Source of the DNA: Dolomitihabitans soli
GTDB taxonomy: Bacteria; Actinomycetota; Actinomycetes; Streptosporangiales; Streptosporangiaceae
Assembly (NCBI RefSeq): GCF_022213955.1
Contig: NZ_JAKNTW010000033.1
Location: 62,001 to 126,000, forward strand
Reading direction: 5' to 3'
Length of the DNA stretch: 64,000 bases
The notes under the pieces are model-generated. The model was not told the DNA's origin. It did no database searches and saw only the letters and a list, made by a program, of their open reading frames with translations. Each line of letters starts with the position of its first letter. Within the stretch, counting starts at the first letter, position 1. The position numbers and the translations under genes are program-made. This document shows, in pieces, positions 53,446-62,184 of the stretch.

Positions 53446-54402
53446 TTAGGGAATCTCGATCACTTGGCCGGCGTAGGTCAGCCCCGCGCCGAAGCCGAAC
53501 AGCAGCGCCAGCCCACCGGACTCGACCTCGCCGCGCTCGATCATGCGGGACAGCGCCAGCGGGATCGAGGCCGCCGAGGTGTTGCCCGCGTGCACGATGT
53601 CGCGCGCCACGACGGCCTTCTCGGCGCCGAGCTTCCTGGCGATGGCCTCGATGATGCGCAGGTTGGCCTGGTGCGGCACGAACGCCGAGAGCTCCGAGGG
53701 GTCCACCCCCGCTCGCTCGCACGCCGCCAGGGCCGCCGGGTACAGCGCGGTGGTGGCCCAGCGGAAGACGGTCTGGCCTTCCTGCTGGAGGAAGGAGTCG
53801 CGGCCCCTGATAATGATCGCGTCGGACTTGTCGCCCGCGCTGCCCCAGGCCACCGGGCCGATGCCCGGGGTGTCGGAGGCGCCGACGACGGCCGCGCCCG
53901 CGCCGTCCGCGAAGATCACGGCGGTGGAGCGGTCGGTCCAGTCGAGCCAGTTCGAGAACTTCTCCGTGCCGACGACCAGCACGTTGGTGGCCGAGCCCGC
54001 GCGGACGGCGTCGTTGGCCGCCGCGAGGGCGTAGCAGAACCCGGCGCAGGCGGCGTTCACGTCGAACGCGCCCGGCGCCTGGATGCCCAGCCGGTCGGCG
54101 ACCTGGGCGGCGGCGTTGGGGATCTGCGTCTCCATCGTGCAGGTGGCGACGATCACCAGGTCGAAATCGTCGGCGGACAGGCCACTGGTGGCCATCGCCT
54201 TGCCGCCGGCCTGCACGGCGAGGTCGATCTCGGTCTCGCCGGCCGAGGCGAGCCGCCGTTCGACGATGCCGACCCGGCTCCTGATCCACTCGTCGCTGGT
54301 GTCGATCGTCTTCGCCAGCTCGTCGTTGGTGACCACGTTGGCGGGCTGGTAGTGGCCGAACGCCAGCACCCTGGCACCGGGTGCGCCCTGCGTGATCCTC
54401 AC
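53446..54402 (-). CDS. fabH: Beta-ketoacyl-ACP synthase III
   Basis: The priming condensing enzyme, 318 residues; in actinomycetes it prefers branched starters (family knowledge). The triad is Cys119 (VNAACAGFCYAL), His in FVPHQANLRI and Asn in HAGNTSAAS. GTG 54402 overlaps the fabD stop (GTGA), so the longer open frame upstream is not used. Confidence 0.95.
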   Translation of the reverse strand: MRITQGAPGARVLAFGHYQPANVVTNDELAKTIDTSDEWIRSRVGIVERRLASAGETEIDLAVQAGGKAMATSGLSADDFDLVIVATCTMETQIPNAAAQVADRLGIQAPGAFDVNAACAGFCYALAAANDAVRAGSATNVLVVGTEKFSNWLDWTDRSTAVIFADGAGAAVVGASDTPGIGPVAWGSAGDKSDAIIIRGRDSFLQQEGQTVFRWATTALYPAALAACERAGVDPSELSAFVPHQANLRIIEAIARKLGAEKAVVARDIVHAGNTSAASIPLALSRMIERGEVESGGLALLFGFGAGLTYAGQVIEIP

Positions 54403-55295
54403 TTGGCGGCCTCCCTGGCCTTGTCGAGATCGTCCGGGGTCTTCAGGGCCACCGTGGTCACGCCGGGCATGCCGCGCTTGGCCAGACCGGTGAGGGTGCC
54501 CCCCGGAAGGAGCTCGATCATCCGGGTCACGCCCAGTTCGGTCATGGTGGCCATGCACAGGTCCCAGCGGACGGGGTTGCCGACCTGGTTGATCAGGCGT
54601 TCGATCAGGTCGCGGCCGCTCGTGACCACCTTGCCGTCGGCGTTCGACAGCAGCGGGAGGCTCGGGTCGGCGGGCGTCAGGTCGGCGGCGACCTTGCGCA
54701 GATGGTCGGCGGCGGGCGCCATGTGGTGGGTGTGGAAGGCTCCGGCCACCTTCAGCGGGGCCAGGCGAGCCCGTTCGGGCTTGTCCTCCGACAGGGCCTG
54801 GAGTTGTTCGAGCGTGCCGCCGGCGACGATCTGTCCCGCGCCGTTGATGTTGGCGGCGGTGAGCCCGTGCCGCGCGATGGCGGCCAGCACGTCGTCCTCG
54901 ACGCCACCGAGCACCGCGGTCATACCGGTCTCGGTGATCGAGGCGGCCTTGGCCATGGCCACACCGCGCTCGCGGACCAGGCCGAGTGCCTGCTCGGCGG
55001 TGAGGACACCGGTGAGCGCGGCGGCGGCCAGCTCACCCACGCTGTGCCCGGCGACCACGCCCGGGGTCAGGTCGAGGGCCTCGGCGGCGGCGAGCGAGGC
55101 GGCCACGAGCAGTGGCTGGGCCACGGCCGTGTCACGGATCTCGTCAGCGCCCGCGGTGGTCCCGTAGGCGATCAGGTCGAGGCCGACAACCTCCGACCAA
55201 GCGGACATTCGGTCCGCCAGGCCAGGAAGTTCTAGCCAGGGGGCGAGGAAGCCTGGGGTCTGGGCGCCTTGGCCCGGAGCGACGATGACGAGCAC
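54399..55295 (-). CDS. fabD: Malonyl-CoA:ACP transacylase
   Basis: Loads malonyl groups on ACP; 298 residues. Catalytic Ser85 is in AGHSVGELAAAA, and the His region is GAFHTHHMAPA; the N-terminal APGQGAQTPGFL is typical. GTG 55295. First gene of the operon, with a palindromic site in its promoter region and the fasR-type regulator just upstream. Confidence 0.95.
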   Translation of the reverse strand: MLVIVAPGQGAQTPGFLAPWLELPGLADRMSAWSEVVGLDLIAYGTTAGADEIRDTAVAQPLLVAASLAAAEALDLTPGVVAGHSVGELAAAALTGVLTAEQALGLVRERGVAMAKAASITETGMTAVLGGVEDDVLAAIARHGLTAANINGAGQIVAGGTLEQLQALSEDKPERARLAPLKVAGAFHTHHMAPAADHLRKVAADLTPADPSLPLLSNADGKVVTSGRDLIERLINQVGNPVRWDLCMATMTELGVTRMIELLPGGTLTGLAKRGMPGVTTVALKTPDDLDKAREAAK

Positions 55296-55364
55296 GAAAT
55301 CCAGCCTGCCCTGTAGAAGTCCGCCACACGGATGGGGATCCGAACGAACTTTGTCCCCCCGTTT

Positions 55365-55381
55365 CTGTAGGAACCCTACAG
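55365..55381. promoter_or_regulatory. Palindrome CTGTAGG-AAC-CCTACAG, candidate FasR operator
   Basis: A perfect 7-bp inverted repeat with a 3-bp spacer in the 117-bp gap between the regulator and fabD. A further CTGTAG half-site is at 55311-55316. FasR of Streptomyces activates fabDHPF from this position; the exact site here is an inference. Confidence 0.5.
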
Positions 55382-55412
55382 GCGGGATATCGTGTGCGTT
55401 ACCAGATGGCCG

Positions 55413-56579
55413 CTAGGTTACGGTCGTTTCGGACAGGCGGCCCAAAATGAGCCCCACCTGCAGGGTAAAGGCCGATCGGCCCTCCGTCGGCTGGTATCCG
55501 GTCAGCTCGGTGATCTTCTTCAGCCGGTAACGGACCGTGTTCGGATGCACGAAGAGTAGCCGCGCCGTCGCCTCCAGAGAAGTGCCTTGTTCCAGATAGG
55601 TGGCGAGGGTGTCGAGCAGCGGGGTGCCGGCCAGCGGCACGTAGACGTGCTCGATCAGCTGGACGCGGGCGTCCTCGTCGCCGTTGATGGACCGTTCGGC
55701 GAGCAGTTCGTCCGCGTAGACCGGGCGGGGCGCGTCCGGCCAGCCGCAGGCGGCGCGCAGCCCGGCGAGCGCGGCCCGGGCCGAACGTGCGGCCGTGTGC
55801 AGGTCGGGCACCTCGGGGCCGATCACGATGGGCCCCTCGCCGAACCGGGGGACCACCTGCTTGGCCGCCGTGCTCACGCTGTCGGCCCCGCCGACGATCA
55901 CGATCAGGCGGTCACCCTGCACCCCGGCGAGCAGATCCAGCCCTGATTTGCGGCCCTTGTCGCGCAACCCGTCGATGACCGACTCGGGCTTGCCCGGCGG
56001 GGTGTGCCCGGCCAGCACGACCACCGGGGCCGAGGTCCAGCCCAGCGCCGCGGCCCAGGAGTGCAGCCCGTCGTCCACCTCGCCGCGGACCAGGGCGTCG
56101 ACGATCAGCGCCTCCAGCCGCGCGTCCCAGGCGCCGCGCACCTCGGCCTCGCGGGCGTAGACCTGGGCGGCGGCGAAGGCGACGTCGCGGGTGTAGCGGA
56201 GCATCGCCTGTTCGAGCTGGTCCTCGCCGCCCGGCGCGGCGAGCTCGTCGACCTGGGCGTCGACCACCTCCACCACGATGCGCACGATGTCGACGGTCTG
56301 CTGCAGCGAGATCGAGCGTTTCAGCTCCCTGGGCGCGGTGCCGAAGAACTCGATGCTCGGCGTCGGCCGGCCCTCACCCGCGTGCTGGAACCACTCGACG
56401 AACGCGGCGATCCCGGCCTGCGCCACCAGCCCCACCCAGGAGCGATCCTCGGCGGACAACGCGCGAAACCACGGCAGCCGCTTCTCCATCCGGGCCATGG
56501 CGGCCGTGCCGAGGGTGCCCATGGCGCGTTCGAGCTGCCGGGTGGTGTCCTCGCGTATGCGGTCCTGTCCGTCGTTCAC
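55413..56579 (-). CDS. fasR: PucR-family regulator of fatty-acid synthesis (FasR-like)
   Basis: A 388-residue regulator. The C-terminal PucR helix-turn-helix is TSLEATARLLFVHPNTVRYRLKKITELTGYQP (residues ~340-372 in part), and the long N-terminal part resembles the GGDEF-related CdaR module. It lies directly before fabD on the same strand, as fasR does in Streptomyces coelicolor, where it activates the operon. GTG 56579. Identification rests on family plus position. Confidence 0.88.
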   Translation of the reverse strand: MNDGQDRIREDTTRQLERAMGTLGTAAMARMEKRLPWFRALSAEDRSWVGLVAQAGIAAFVEWFQHAGEGRPTPSIEFFGTAPRELKRSISLQQTVDIVRIVVEVVDAQVDELAAPGGEDQLEQAMLRYTRDVAFAAAQVYAREAEVRGAWDARLEALIVDALVRGEVDDGLHSWAAALGWTSAPVVVLAGHTPPGKPESVIDGLRDKGRKSGLDLLAGVQGDRLIVIVGGADSVSTAAKQVVPRFGEGPIVIGPEVPDLHTAARSARAALAGLRAACGWPDAPRPVYADELLAERSINGDEDARVQLIEHVYVPLAGTPLLDTLATYLEQGTSLEATARLLFVHPNTVRYRLKKITELTGYQPTEGRSAFTLQVGLILGRLSETTVT

Positions 56580-56652
56580 GCACTCTAGAGTGCCAGTTCA
56601 CCTGGAGTGCTAGAAAACGGCCACGGCCTGGAGCGCCGGTTCGCCCGGAGTG

Positions 56653-57102
56653 TCAGAGGACGGCCACGGCGGTGATGAGGCCGAGCACGAGGTGGGTGAC
56701 CGCGAGCAGCCTGGTTCCGGGCTGGAGTTCGGGCTCCTTGACGAGGTCGCGCACCGAGATGCCGGTGATCTGGTCGAGCAGCAGCATGGCCACCGTCTGC
56801 ACGGCGATGCCGACCAGCCCGAAGACCAGGGTGGCGAGCAGCCCTTCGTGCAGCGCGCCGCCGGAGGACCAGATCGAGGCGGCCACGATGAAGCCGACCG
56901 CCGCCAGCCCCGAGGAGGTCAGCATGGTGGCGTTGGGGTTGCGCTCGGACTTGATCAGGTCGCGCAGTTTGCCGGGAATGGCCAAGTCGATGACATAGAA
57001 GCCGATGATCAGCAGGAGCACGCCCAGTGTGGCGTAGGCGAGGATCGCGAGCGCGCCACGCCCCAGATTCTCGACGAGAGGCGTGGCGAGTGCGGTCACC
57101 AT
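56653..57102 (-). CDS. DUF350 family membrane protein (YjfL-like)
   Basis: A 149-residue protein with four hydrophobic segments (ILAYATLGVLLLIIGFYVID, ATMLTSSGLAAVGFIVAASI, GLLATLVFGLVGIAVQTVAML, LLAVTHLVLGLITAVAVL). Matches DUF350, found with ATP-grasp and DUF1190 genes in E. coli yjfL-yjfM-yjfC; the same three families occur together here. Starts 12 bp after the ATP-grasp stop. Function unknown. Confidence 0.85.
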   Translation of the reverse strand: MVTALATPLVENLGRGALAILAYATLGVLLLIIGFYVIDLAIPGKLRDLIKSERNPNATMLTSSGLAAVGFIVAASIWSSGGALHEGLLATLVFGLVGIAVQTVAMLLLDQITGISVRDLVKEPELQPGTRLLAVTHLVLGLITAVAVL

Positions 57103-57114
57103 AGGGGTTTTCTC

Positions 57115-58278
57115 CTAGAGAAGTTGGATCCGGTGTGGCACGAATGAGGAGGTGTCATCGGTGATCAGGCCGGAGGTCTCGCGTATGCCCAGCCCGGCGG
57201 CCTCGTCGTGGACCATCCACGCGCCGAGGACCGGGCGCTGCCCCTCGAAGTCGGGCAGCGCGTCGAACTCCTGGTGGACGAAGCCCTCCGCGCCGTAGCC
57301 GCCTTCGGTGCGCAGTTCGCCGTCAGGGGACACGATCCGCATGGCCGCCCCCTCCCGACCGAGCAACGGTTTGCTGATATATGCGGACATATCCCGTGGC
57401 CCATCAAGATAGGCGGGCAGCAGGGCAGGATGCCCCGGGTACAACTCCCACAGCAACGCGAGCAACGCCTTGTTCGACAACAGCATCTTCCACAGCGGCT
57501 CGATCCACATGGTTGACACCTGATGCCGTACGGCCTGCTCGCCGAACTCGTCGGCGGCGGCCCACTCCCACGGGTAGAGCTTGCACAGCGTGCGGATCAC
57601 CCGCCGCTCCATGTCGACGAAGCGCAGGTTGAGCGCGTCCCAGCCGATGTCCTCCATCGCCACGGCGGCGGTCGCCAGCTCCGCCTGCGCGGCGGTCTCC
57701 TGGAGGTACGCGAGGGTCATCGCCTCCTCGCCCGTCTCGTCCATGTTCGTCCAGCCGAAGTGGACGGGACCGGTCGCCAGGGAGGGCGCGATCTCCCGCC
57801 AGCGGTCGACGAGCCGCTCGTGGATGGAGTTCCACTGGTCGTCGTCCGGATACCGGTCACGCAGCCAGAACCACTGCACCACGGAGCTCTCCACCAGGCT
57901 GGTGGGAGTGTCGGCGTTGTACTCGAGGAGCTTGGCCGGCCCGGTGCCGTCGTAGCGCAGGTCGAAACGGCCGAACAGGTGCGGGTCACGCCGCTCCCAC
58001 GAGCGGGTGATCTCGGGCGCCAGCCAGGCGGGGATCGCGAAGTCGGCGAAACGATTCTCCCGTACGGCGTGCTCGACGGCCGCCAGGCACATCCGGTGCA
58101 GCTCCTCGACCTGCTCCTCCAGGCTGAGGACCTCCTCCATGGAGAACACATAGTGGACGCTCTCGTCCCAGTAGGGCCTGCTCAGCCCGTCGGGATGGGC
58201 GGATCTGTGGAAGGCCAGCCCCTGCGCCTCGATGGTCTTCTCCCAGCCCTCGCGCGGGCTGGAGTGCTCCCTGCGCAC
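57115..58278 (-). CDS. Glutathionylspermidine synthase-like ATP-grasp protein (YjfC/YgiC-like)
   Basis: A 387-residue protein related to the synthetase domain of glutathionylspermidine synthase. Visible features: YWDESVHYVFS, GRFDLRYDGTGPAKLLEYNADTPT and YISKPLLGREGAAMRI, corresponding to the substrate and ATP-binding loops. Like E. coli YgiC and YjfC it lacks the amidase half; actinobacteria do not make glutathione, so the real substrate is unknown. GTG 58278, 2 bp after the DUF1190-like stop. Confidence 0.85.
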   Translation of the reverse strand: MRREHSSPREGWEKTIEAQGLAFHRSAHPDGLSRPYWDESVHYVFSMEEVLSLEEQVEELHRMCLAAVEHAVRENRFADFAIPAWLAPEITRSWERRDPHLFGRFDLRYDGTGPAKLLEYNADTPTSLVESSVVQWFWLRDRYPDDDQWNSIHERLVDRWREIAPSLATGPVHFGWTNMDETGEEAMTLAYLQETAAQAELATAAVAMEDIGWDALNLRFVDMERRVIRTLCKLYPWEWAAADEFGEQAVRHQVSTMWIEPLWKMLLSNKALLALLWELYPGHPALLPAYLDGPRDMSAYISKPLLGREGAAMRIVSPDGELRTEGGYGAEGFVHQEFDALPDFEGQRPVLGAWMVHDEAAGLGIRETSGLITDDTSSFVPHRIQLL

Positions 58279-58280
58279 GG

Positions 58281-58673
58281 TCAGCCGCCGCCGCTGCCAC
58301 GGCTGCCGAACCCGCCGCGCTGGATGACGCTGCCGGTCCGGCTGGTTATGCGCACGTCGGAGGGGCGCACGGTGGTGCCGGACACGACCCTGGCGCCGTT
58401 CCGGACGCCGCCGTAGTACCAGCTGTAGGCGCCGTGCGAGCCGTGATACCGGTCGTCGTCGCAGTAGTCCTCGTCGATCACCGTGTAGGAGCCGTCGGGC
58501 TGGACGGTGTCGAGGTCGACACAGTCGGCGTTGATCTCGTCGTCGCTCCGCGCGCAGGCGCTCACGACCATCATCGACACCACCCCGAGCACGGTCAGCG
58601 TGACCATCTTGGAGGCCTTCGAGCTGCCGCCGGGCGGTTTCGTCGCCGGGGGGTGGCCGTTCGACGCTGTCAT
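58281..58673 (-). CDS. DUF1190-like lipoprotein/membrane-anchored protein
   Basis: A 130-residue protein with a short cytoplasmic start, one hydrophobic segment ending in a lipobox-like VVSAC (residues ~24-41), then an acidic Tyr/Asp-rich part (DEDYCDDDRYHG, YSWYYGG) and a Gly/Arg-rich tail. Resembles DUF1190 (YgiB/YjfM). Probably faces outside. ATG 58673 follows AGGAGCTCA. First gene of the three-gene unit with the ATP-grasp and DUF350 genes. Confidence 0.75.
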   Translation of the reverse strand: MTASNGHPPATKPPGGSSKASKMVTLTVLGVVSMMVVSACARSDDEINADCVDLDTVQPDGSYTVIDEDYCDDDRYHGSHGAYSWYYGGVRNGARVVSGTTVRPSDVRITSRTGSVIQRGGFGSRGSGGG

Positions 58674-58812
58674 TGAGCTCCTGAAATCGTGATCCCGACA
58701 GGGTATCGCGTGCTATGTCGCGGTCAACGTGCAGTCTGTCCTATGGGTTCCAGGATGTCCGAAACCCCGTGCACAGCGGGGATTGTCGGTCCGCAGGCGT
58801 AGCGTCGAGGGC

Positions 58813-59523
58813 GTGAACCGAACCGATCGCCTCTACGCGCTCGTCGAGGAGCTTCGTGCGATCTCCCCCCGGTGCCGGTCCGCCCGCGATCTCGCGGCCA
58901 GGTTCGAGGTGAGCGTGCGCACCATCGAGCGCGACATCGCGGCCCTCCAGCAGTCGGGCGTGCCGATCTACCCGCAGCCGGGCAGGCGCGGCGGCTACGC
59001 GCTCGACAAGGCCATGTCACTGCCGCCGCTCAACTTCACCCCGGCCGAGGCGGTGGCGATCGCCGTGGCGCTCGGCCACGCCGGCCGGCCCCCCTTCGCC
59101 AGGCACGCCCGCTCCGCGCTGCGCAAACTCGTCGCGGCGATGCCGGGGCCCGACGGAGAGCGGGCCCGGGAACTGGCCGGACGGTTCCGGCTGCTGGAAC
59201 GGGCCGACGAGGAGGCGACCTCCGCCGAAATGGCCAGGGTCATCGACGACGCCCTCCTGCAGCGCCGGGTGCTGCGGATCGGCTACCGCGACCGCGTCGG
59301 CGCGGCCACCTCGCGCGAGATCGAGCCTGGTGTCTTCCTGGGCGGCCGCGGCGGGTTCTGGTACCTGGTGGGCTGGTGCCGCCTCCGCGACGACGTCCGG
59401 GTCTTCCGGCTCGACCGGATCACCGCCGCCGAGTTGACGGGGGAGGGCTGCCCCGAGCGGCCGCCCGAGCAGTTCGCCGACGGCCTGCCCGATGTGATCA
59501 CGCGCAATCCCGTGTTCGACTGA
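58813..59523 (+). CDS. HTH-WYL transcriptional regulator (YafY type)
   Basis: A 236-residue regulator. The HTH_11 domain is at residues 1-60 (ARDLAARFEVSVRTIERDIAALQQSGVPIY), and the WYL domain at ~135-225 (IGYRDRVGAATSREIEPGVFLGGRGGFWYLVGWC). WYL domains sense ligands, often nucleotides. GTG 58813; divergent from the DUF1190 gene. Target unknown. Confidence 0.9.
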   Translation: MNRTDRLYALVEELRAISPRCRSARDLAARFEVSVRTIERDIAALQQSGVPIYPQPGRRGGYALDKAMSLPPLNFTPAEAVAIAVALGHAGRPPFARHARSALRKLVAAMPGPDGERARELAGRFRLLERADEEATSAEMARVIDDALLQRRVLRIGYRDRVGAATSREIEPGVFLGGRGGFWYLVGWCRLRDDVRVFRLDRITAAELTGEGCPERPPEQFADGLPDVITRNPVFD

Positions 59524-59654
59524 GCGGGCAGACACTGATCGGGAAACACCGACAGGCCGTTGTCGTCCGGGCACGTCATCGTGGGCACGCGCCATCCCGA
59601 ACTTCCCGGGCACGCCGCCGGCCGCCGAAGGGCGGCGCGCCCGGGAGATCCGCC

Positions 59655-59670
59655 CTTACACCTCGCTAAC
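59655..59670 (+). promoter_or_regulatory. Response-regulator motif CTTACA-N5-YTAAC, site A
   Basis: CTTACACCTCGCTAAC lies 69 bp before the lipoprotein start. The same motif occurs twice in the promoter region of the two-component genes (62159 and 62185), and the similarity with the 62185 site continues for about 13 bp (CTGGCC). The ~10-bp spaced half-sites are typical of OmpR-family regulators. Confidence 0.6.
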
Positions 59671-59738
59671 CTCCCTGGCCCTAGACAGGTAGCCACGTCC
59701 GCAAGGCGCCCGTCCTCGCGGACCGGAGGTGCATTCAC

Positions 59739-60248
59739 ATGATTGTCCGGCGCGCGGCATTGCTCGTCGGCGTCCTGCCGCTGCTCGCGCTCGCGGGGTG
59801 CGGCGGGACGCCGGCCGAGACCGGGGTGGCATCGGCGAACGTCGGCACGGCGAAGACCGCCACACCCTCGCCCACCACGTCCAGCGACCCGCTGAAGTTC
59901 GCCCAGTGCATGCGCGAGAACGGCGTCGACATGAAGGACCCCGACAGCTCGGGCCGAGTCTCGGTCATGGCCAGGGGCGACAAGGGCCAGATGGAGAAGG
60001 CCCATAAGGCCTGCGGCAAGTACATGCAGGGCGGGGGGATGAACAAGGGGCGCGCCAACGATCCGAAGGCGCAGGATGCGATGCTCGCGTTCACCAAGTG
60101 CATGCGGGAGCAGGGCATCGAGATGGCCGACCCCGGCGCCGAAGGCGGCGCGATCAAGATCCAGCGGCCGAAGGGCAGCGAGGAGGAGTTCGAGAAGGCC
60201 ATGAAGTCCTGCGAGGAGCACCTGCCGGGCCGGCCCGGCACCCCCTGA
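59739..60248 (+). CDS. Lipoprotein with duplicated CMREnGv motif
   Basis: A 169-residue lipoprotein (signal peptide, lipobox ALAGC, Cys at residue 21). The mature part holds two copies of a ~50-residue unit: FAQCMRENGVDMKDPD and FTKCMREQGIEMADPG, each followed by a Lys/Met-rich stretch and a second Cys (HKACGKY, MKSCEEH). The paired Cys could form disulfides or bind metal. Related to the shorter protein at 62263 ([12 protein letters not shown]). Lies just after site A, so probably controlled by the adjacent two-component system. ATG 59739; GGAGG upstream. Confidence 0.75.
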   Translation: MIVRRAALLVGVLPLLALAGCGGTPAETGVASANVGTAKTATPSPTTSSDPLKFAQCMRENGVDMKDPDSSGRVSVMARGDKGQMEKAHKACGKYMQGGGMNKGRANDPKAQDAMLAFTKCMREQGIEMADPGAEGGAIKIQRPKGSEEEFEKAMKSCEEHLPGRPGTP

Positions 60249-60284
60249 CGTGCCCGTGGCGCCTCCGGTACGGCAGGCGCCACC

Positions 60285-61469
60285 TCACCCTCCGCGGCCG
60301 GACTCAGGCGGCATCGGGAGCCGGATGGTGACCGACAGGCCGCCCGAGGGGCGGGGGGCGGCGGAGACGACGCCGCCGTGCGCGGTGACGATGGCACGGA
60401 CGATGGACAGGCCGAGTCCGGCTCCGGTGGCGGAGCCGACGCGGTCCTGGAGCCGGCGGAACGGCTCGAAGAGGTCGTCGACCTCGTGGGCGGGGATCAC
60501 CGGTCCGGTGTTCTCGACGGTGAGGGTGGTCTCGTCGGCGTCCCGGGCGAGCGCCACCCAGATCCGGCCGTCCCTGACGTTGTACTTGGCGGCGTTCTCC
60601 AGCAGGTTGAACACGCACCGTTCGATGAGCGCCGGTTCGCCGCCGACCTCCGACGGCGTGAGGTCGGCCTGCACGGTCAGCTTCCGCCGCTGGGTGACCG
60701 ATTCGAGCTGTTCCAGCACCGAGTGGATGAGATGATCAAGATCGATCGGCTTGCAGGCCACGATCTCGTGCTCCGACCTCGCCAGCAGCAGCAGGCCCTC
60801 GATCAGCCGCTCGTGCCTGGCGTTGGTGCCGAGCAGCGACTTGGCCAGGGATCGGAGGTCGTCGGAGACGTCGGGTTCCTCAAGGGCGACCTCGATGAGC
60901 GTGCGGTTGATCGCGATGGGCGTGCGCAACTCGTGGGAGGCGTTGGAGACGAATCTGCGCTGCGCGTCGAAGGAGCGCTGCAGCCGGTCGAGCATGGCGT
61001 CGAAGGTGTCGGCCAGACGCTTGACGTCGTCGCGCGGCCCGGCCAGGGCGATCCGCTCGTGCAGGGTGCTCTCGGAGAGCCGCTCGGCCGCCGAGGTCAC
61101 CTGGTGCAGGGGGCGCAGCGCCCGGTCGGTCATCAGCCAGCCGAACAGGATGGCGAGGACGCCCACCACGACCATGATGACGACCGAGTTGCGCAGCACC
61201 TCCTCCAGCACCCCCGCCTTGCCCACCTCTATCTGCCGGACGAAGGTGTCGTTCACCCGGACGGCCATGCCTTCCTTGGGCACGGGCGGGGCCAGACGGC
61301 TGATGATCTTGTCGGGCAGCCGGGTGACCAGCTGCTCGTTCATGGCCCGTGCCGTGAGCAGGTAGGTGGTGATCAGCAGTGTCGTGCCCGCGGCGAAGAA
61401 CAGGCCGCTGTAGAGCAGCGTGAGGCGGAGCCGCAGGCCGGGCTTCACGAGACGCAGCCGGCGCCTCAC
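60285..61469 (-). CDS. Sensor histidine kinase of the adjacent two-component system
   Basis: A 394-residue kinase with two membrane helices (~residues 13-36 and ~88-110) around a ~50-residue outside loop, then HAMP, HisKA (FVSNASHELRTPIAINRTLIEVAL) and HATPase (NLLENAAKYN, GLGLSIVRAIVTAHGG) domains, all intact. GTG 61469 overlaps the response-regulator stop (GTGA). The short sensor loop suggests membrane or envelope stress sensing (inference). Confidence 0.92.
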   Translation of the reverse strand: MRRRLRLVKPGLRLRLTLLYSGLFFAAGTTLLITTYLLTARAMNEQLVTRLPDKIISRLAPPVPKEGMAVRVNDTFVRQIEVGKAGVLEEVLRNSVVIMVVVGVLAILFGWLMTDRALRPLHQVTSAAERLSESTLHERIALAGPRDDVKRLADTFDAMLDRLQRSFDAQRRFVSNASHELRTPIAINRTLIEVALEEPDVSDDLRSLAKSLLGTNARHERLIEGLLLLARSEHEIVACKPIDLDHLIHSVLEQLESVTQRRKLTVQADLTPSEVGGEPALIERCVFNLLENAAKYNVRDGRIWVALARDADETTLTVENTGPVIPAHEVDDLFEPFRRLQDRVGSATGAGLGLSIVRAIVTAHGGVVSAAPRPSGGLSVTIRLPMPPESGRGG

Positions 61470-62119
61470 AGGCGGTAGCCCACGCCCGGCACGGTCTCGA
61501 TCACCGCAGGGGCGCCGAGCTTCCTGCGCAGCGTCGCCATCGTCACGCGCAGCGCGCCGGTGCCCGCCTCGTAGTACTCGTCCCAGGCGCGGGTGATGAG
61601 GTCACGGGTGGACACGGTCTCGCCGCCGGCCCGCATCAGCTCGGCCAGCAGGGCGAACTCCTTGCGGGTCAGCGTGAGCTCCCGGTCCTCCCTGGTCACC
61701 GTACGGCCGGCCGGGTCGAGGCGGAGGCCCGCGCGTTCCAGGGCCGTGGCGCGGACGGGCGCGGTACGGCGGGCGAGCGTGCGCACCCGCGCCACCAGTT
61801 CGGCGAAGGCGAACGGCTTGGGCAGGTAGTCGTCGGCTCCGAGGCCCAGCCCGGTGACCCGCTCGTCCACCCGGGAGGCGGCGGTCAGCATGAGGATCCG
61901 GCTGCCGGTCCGCTCCCGCACCAGGTGCCGGCACACGTCGTCGCCGTGCAGGGCGGGCAGGTCGCGGTCGAGCACGACCACGTCGTAGTCGACGTGGCCC
62001 AGCCGCTCCACCGCGTCGGCGCCGTCGTAGGCCACGTCGACGGCGATGGCTCGCCGCCGCAGACCGCGCGCGATGGCGTCGGCCATCTCCTCCTCGTCCT
62101 CGACCACCAGTACCCGCAT
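61466..62119 (-). CDS. OmpR-family response regulator
   Basis: A 217-residue regulator. Receiver with Asp51 phosphorylation site (VVLDRDLP), acidic pocket EDEEEM and a winged-helix C-terminal domain (ELTLTRKEFALLAELMRAGG, TLRRKLGAP). ATG 62119 lies nine bases after GGAGG; GTG 62125 is possible. Two CTTACA-N5-YTAAC motifs lie directly upstream, so it likely regulates itself and the divergent efflux operon. Confidence 0.93.
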   Translation of the reverse strand: MRVLVVEDEEEMADAIARGLRRRAIAVDVAYDGADAVERLGHVDYDVVVLDRDLPALHGDDVCRHLVRERTGSRILMLTAASRVDERVTGLGLGADDYLPKPFAFAELVARVRTLARRTAPVRATALERAGLRLDPAGRTVTREDRELTLTRKEFALLAELMRAGGETVSTRDLITRAWDEYYEAGTGALRVTMATLRRKLGAPAVIETVPGVGYRL

Positions 62120-62158
62120 CGTCACGCACCTCCGGGGGATAAGCGTGAACCATCGCTT

Positions 62159-62174
62159 GTTAGGCCGATGTAAG
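62159..62174 (-). promoter_or_regulatory. Response-regulator motif CTTACA-N5-YTAAC, site C
   Basis: Read on the minus strand, CTTACATCGGCCTAAC lies 39 bp before the response-regulator start. It faces away from site B, with the two CTTACA halves forming a TGTAAGC-8 nt-GCTTACA inverted repeat. Confidence 0.6.
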
Positions 62175-62184
62175 CAGCCGTGCG

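Noticed and set aside
54405-54558. Longer FabH starting at 54558
   Set aside because: The added residues are an out-of-frame reading of fabD; GTG 54402 overlaps the fabD stop and matches the FabH N-terminus.
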